Assembly (NCBI GenBank): GCA_000437255.1 | Contig: FR899103.1 | Span: 82,330 to 89,848, forward strand | DNA length: 7,519 bases | From: Ruminococcus sp. CAG:403 | Lineage (GTDB): Bacteria > Bacillota > Clostridia > Oscillospirales > Ruminococcaceae | Direction of reading: 5' to 3' | In this document: piece after piece, positions 6,135-7,519 of the stretch | How the letters are laid out: each line of letters opens with the position of its first letter | Numbering within the stretch: position 1 is the stretch's first letter | Position numbers and translations under genes: made by a program | Notes under the pieces: model-generated | Database searches by the model: none | Told to the model about the DNA's origin: nothing | What the model saw: only the letters and a program-made list of their open reading frames with translations

Positions 6135-7519
6135 TTATCGATTGATAATTGCGCCCTGGTCGGCAGAAGAAACCATCTTTGCATAGCGCTTCAAATAACC
6201 GCTCAGGTGATCCTTCGTCAGAATCTTGGTTTCCTGTTTCCGCTTTTCCAGTTCTTCGTCAGAAACTTCCAGCGTGATGCTGTAGTTCGGAATATCAATG
6301 GAGATCATATCGCCGTCCTGTACATAGGCGATGGTGCCGCCGCTGACTGCTTCCGGAGATACGTGTCCGATTGCAGCGCCACGGGTTGCACCGGAAAATC
6401 TGCCGTCTGTAATCAAAGCAACATCCTTATCCAGTCCCATACCTGCAATTGCAGAAGTCGGGGAGAGCATTTCCCGCATGCCAGGGCCGCCGGCAGGACC
6501 TTCATAGCGGATGACAACAACATCGCCCTTCTGGATGCCGCCGCTGCGGATTACCGCAATGGCTTCTTCTTCGCTGTTGAATACCTTTGCCGGGCCTCTG
6601 TGCTGCATCATTTCCGGTGCAACAGCACTCCGCTTTACTACGCAGCGATCTGGAGCCAGGTTGCCCTTGAGGACAGCAATACCGCCGGTTTCACTATACG
6701 GATGGTCAATCGGACGGATGATGTCTGGATTCTTATTGATGCAGCCCTTGATGTTTTCACCCAGTGTTTTGCCGGTTACGGTCATGGTATCGGTGTGAAT
6801 GAGGTTCTTCTTGGTCAGCTCATTCAATACGGCGTATACACCGCCGGCTTCATTCAGGTCTTCCATATAAGCATGACCAGCCGGAGCCAGATGACACAGA
6901 TTCGGGGTTTTTGCACTGATGGCATTTGCCATATCCAGGTTGATTTTGATGCCGCATTCATTGGCGATTGCTGGGATATGCAGCATGCTGTTGGTGGAGC
7001 AGCCCAGTGCCATATCCGCAGTCAGCGCATTTTCAAATGCATCTGCGGTCATAATGTCACGTGGACGGATGTTTTTCCGGTACAGATCCATAACCGCCAT
7101 ACCTGCTTTTTTTGCCAGCTTGATTCGTTCGGAATAAACAGCCGGAATGGTACCGTTGCCCTTGAGTCCCATGCCGAGTACTTCGGTCAGGCAGTTCATG
7201 GAGTTTGCGGTATACATACCGGAGCAGGAACCACAGGTCGGACATGCTTTATTTTCAAATTCTTCGACATCTTCCAGTGTGAATTTACCAGCAGAGTAGG
7301 AACCAACTGCTTCAAACATGCTGGAAAGGCTGGTTTTCTGTCCCTTGACATGGCCAGCCAACATCGGGCCGCCGCTGACAAATACGGTCGGTACGTTGAT
7401 TCTGGCAGCTGCCATCAGCAGGCCCGGAACGTTCTTGTCGCAGTTTGGAATCATAACCAGTGCATCGAAATGATGCGCCAGTGCCATACATTCGGTGGAA
7501 TCGGCAATCAAGTCTCTGG
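6135..7519 (-). CDS. ilvD: Dihydroxy-acid dehydratase, N-terminus missing at window edge
   Basis: The last 460 residues of an IlvD/Edd-family dehydratase are present. About 95 N-terminal residues, judged against a family length near 555, lie beyond the right edge. The enzyme converts 2,3-dihydroxy-isovalerate and 2,3-dihydroxy-3-methylvalerate to the 2-oxo acids used for valine, leucine and isoleucine. Counting from the first visible residue, cluster-cysteine motifs are IPNCDK (Cys26) and CPTCGSCSGMYTANSMNCL (92-110). C-terminal motifs are ETGGIAVLKGNLAP (276-289), YEGPAGGPGM (338-347) and DGRFSGATRG (371-380), which carries the conserved active-site serine. The remaining N-terminal cluster cysteine is outside the window. 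The TTG at 7511 is an internal leucine in the family segment RDLIADS, not a start. leuC begins 24 bases after the stop, so the genes are probably co-transcribed. Confidence 0.97.
   Translation of the reverse strand, partial: RDLIADSTECMALAHHFDALVMIPNCDKNVPGLLMAAARINVPTVFVSGGPMLAGHVKGQKTSLSSMFEAVGSYSAGKFTLEDVEEFENKACPTCGSCSGMYTANSMNCLTEVLGMGLKGNGTIPAVYSERIKLAKKAGMAVMDLYRKNIRPRDIMTADAFENALTADMALGCSTNSMLHIPAIANECGIKINLDMANAISAKTPNLCHLAPAGHAYMEDLNEAGGVYAVLNELTKKNLIHTDTMTVTGKTLGENIKGCINKNPDIIRPIDHPYSETGGIAVLKGNLAPDRCVVKRSAVAPEMMQHRGPAKVFNSEEEAIAVIRSGGIQKGDVVVIRYEGPAGGPGMREMLSPTSAIAGMGLDKDVALITDGRFSGATRGAAIGHVSPEAVSGGTIAYVQDGDMISIDIPNYSITLEVSDEELEKRKQETKILTKDHLSGYLKRYAKMVSSADQGAIINR

Noticed and set aside
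7509..7511. TTG as a start codon for ilvD
   Set aside because: It is the leucine of the family segment RDLIADS, the frame stays open to the window edge, and about 95 conserved N-terminal residues are expected upstream.

Overview
The window is a branched-chain amino acid biosynthesis cluster. All seven genes lie on the minus strand, so transcription runs from high to low coordinates. Protein-level features point to a Gram-positive anaerobe of the Bacillota, class Clostridia, plausibly Oscillospirales/Ruminococcaceae. The clues are strong AGGAGG ribosome sites before nearly every gene, the short LeuC (420 aa) and LeuD (164 aa) forms, the medium-length IlvA with one ACT domain, and a DUF815-type AAA+ ATPase. 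The genus assignment is inference.

Layout in transcription order. (1) ilvD (dihydroxy-acid dehydratase), with its N-terminus cut off by the right edge of the window. (2) leuC and (3) leuD, the two subunits of isopropylmalate isomerase; leuD is translationally coupled to leuC. A strong hairpin terminator at 4286-4326 closes this block. (4) A 387-base gap (3965-4351) holds that terminator, about 165 bases of unexplained DNA, a second intrinsic terminator (4087-4119), and a good sigma-A-type promoter (-10 at 4029-4034, -35 at 4052-4057). (5) The second block starts at this promoter: leuB (3-isopropylmalate dehydrogenase), a DUF815/COG2607-type AAA+ ATPase of unknown function, ilvA (threonine ammonia-lyase) and ridA (enamine/imine deaminase). 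ilvA and ridA follow their upstream neighbours at 16-17 bases.

How the genes work together. IlvA makes 2-oxobutyrate for isoleucine and releases a reactive enamine, which RidA hydrolyses. IlvD dehydrates the dihydroxy acids common to valine, isoleucine and leucine synthesis. LeuCD and LeuB carry out the second and third steps of the leucine branch. LeuA, IlvBN, IlvC and the transaminase are not in the window.

Most of this is ordinary metabolism. The items worth a second look are the AAA+ ATPase inserted between leuB and ilvA, and the terminator-bounded segment upstream of the leuB promoter, which has no recognisable T-box or leader peptide. I found no mobile element, CRISPR array, tRNA, rRNA or defence system.
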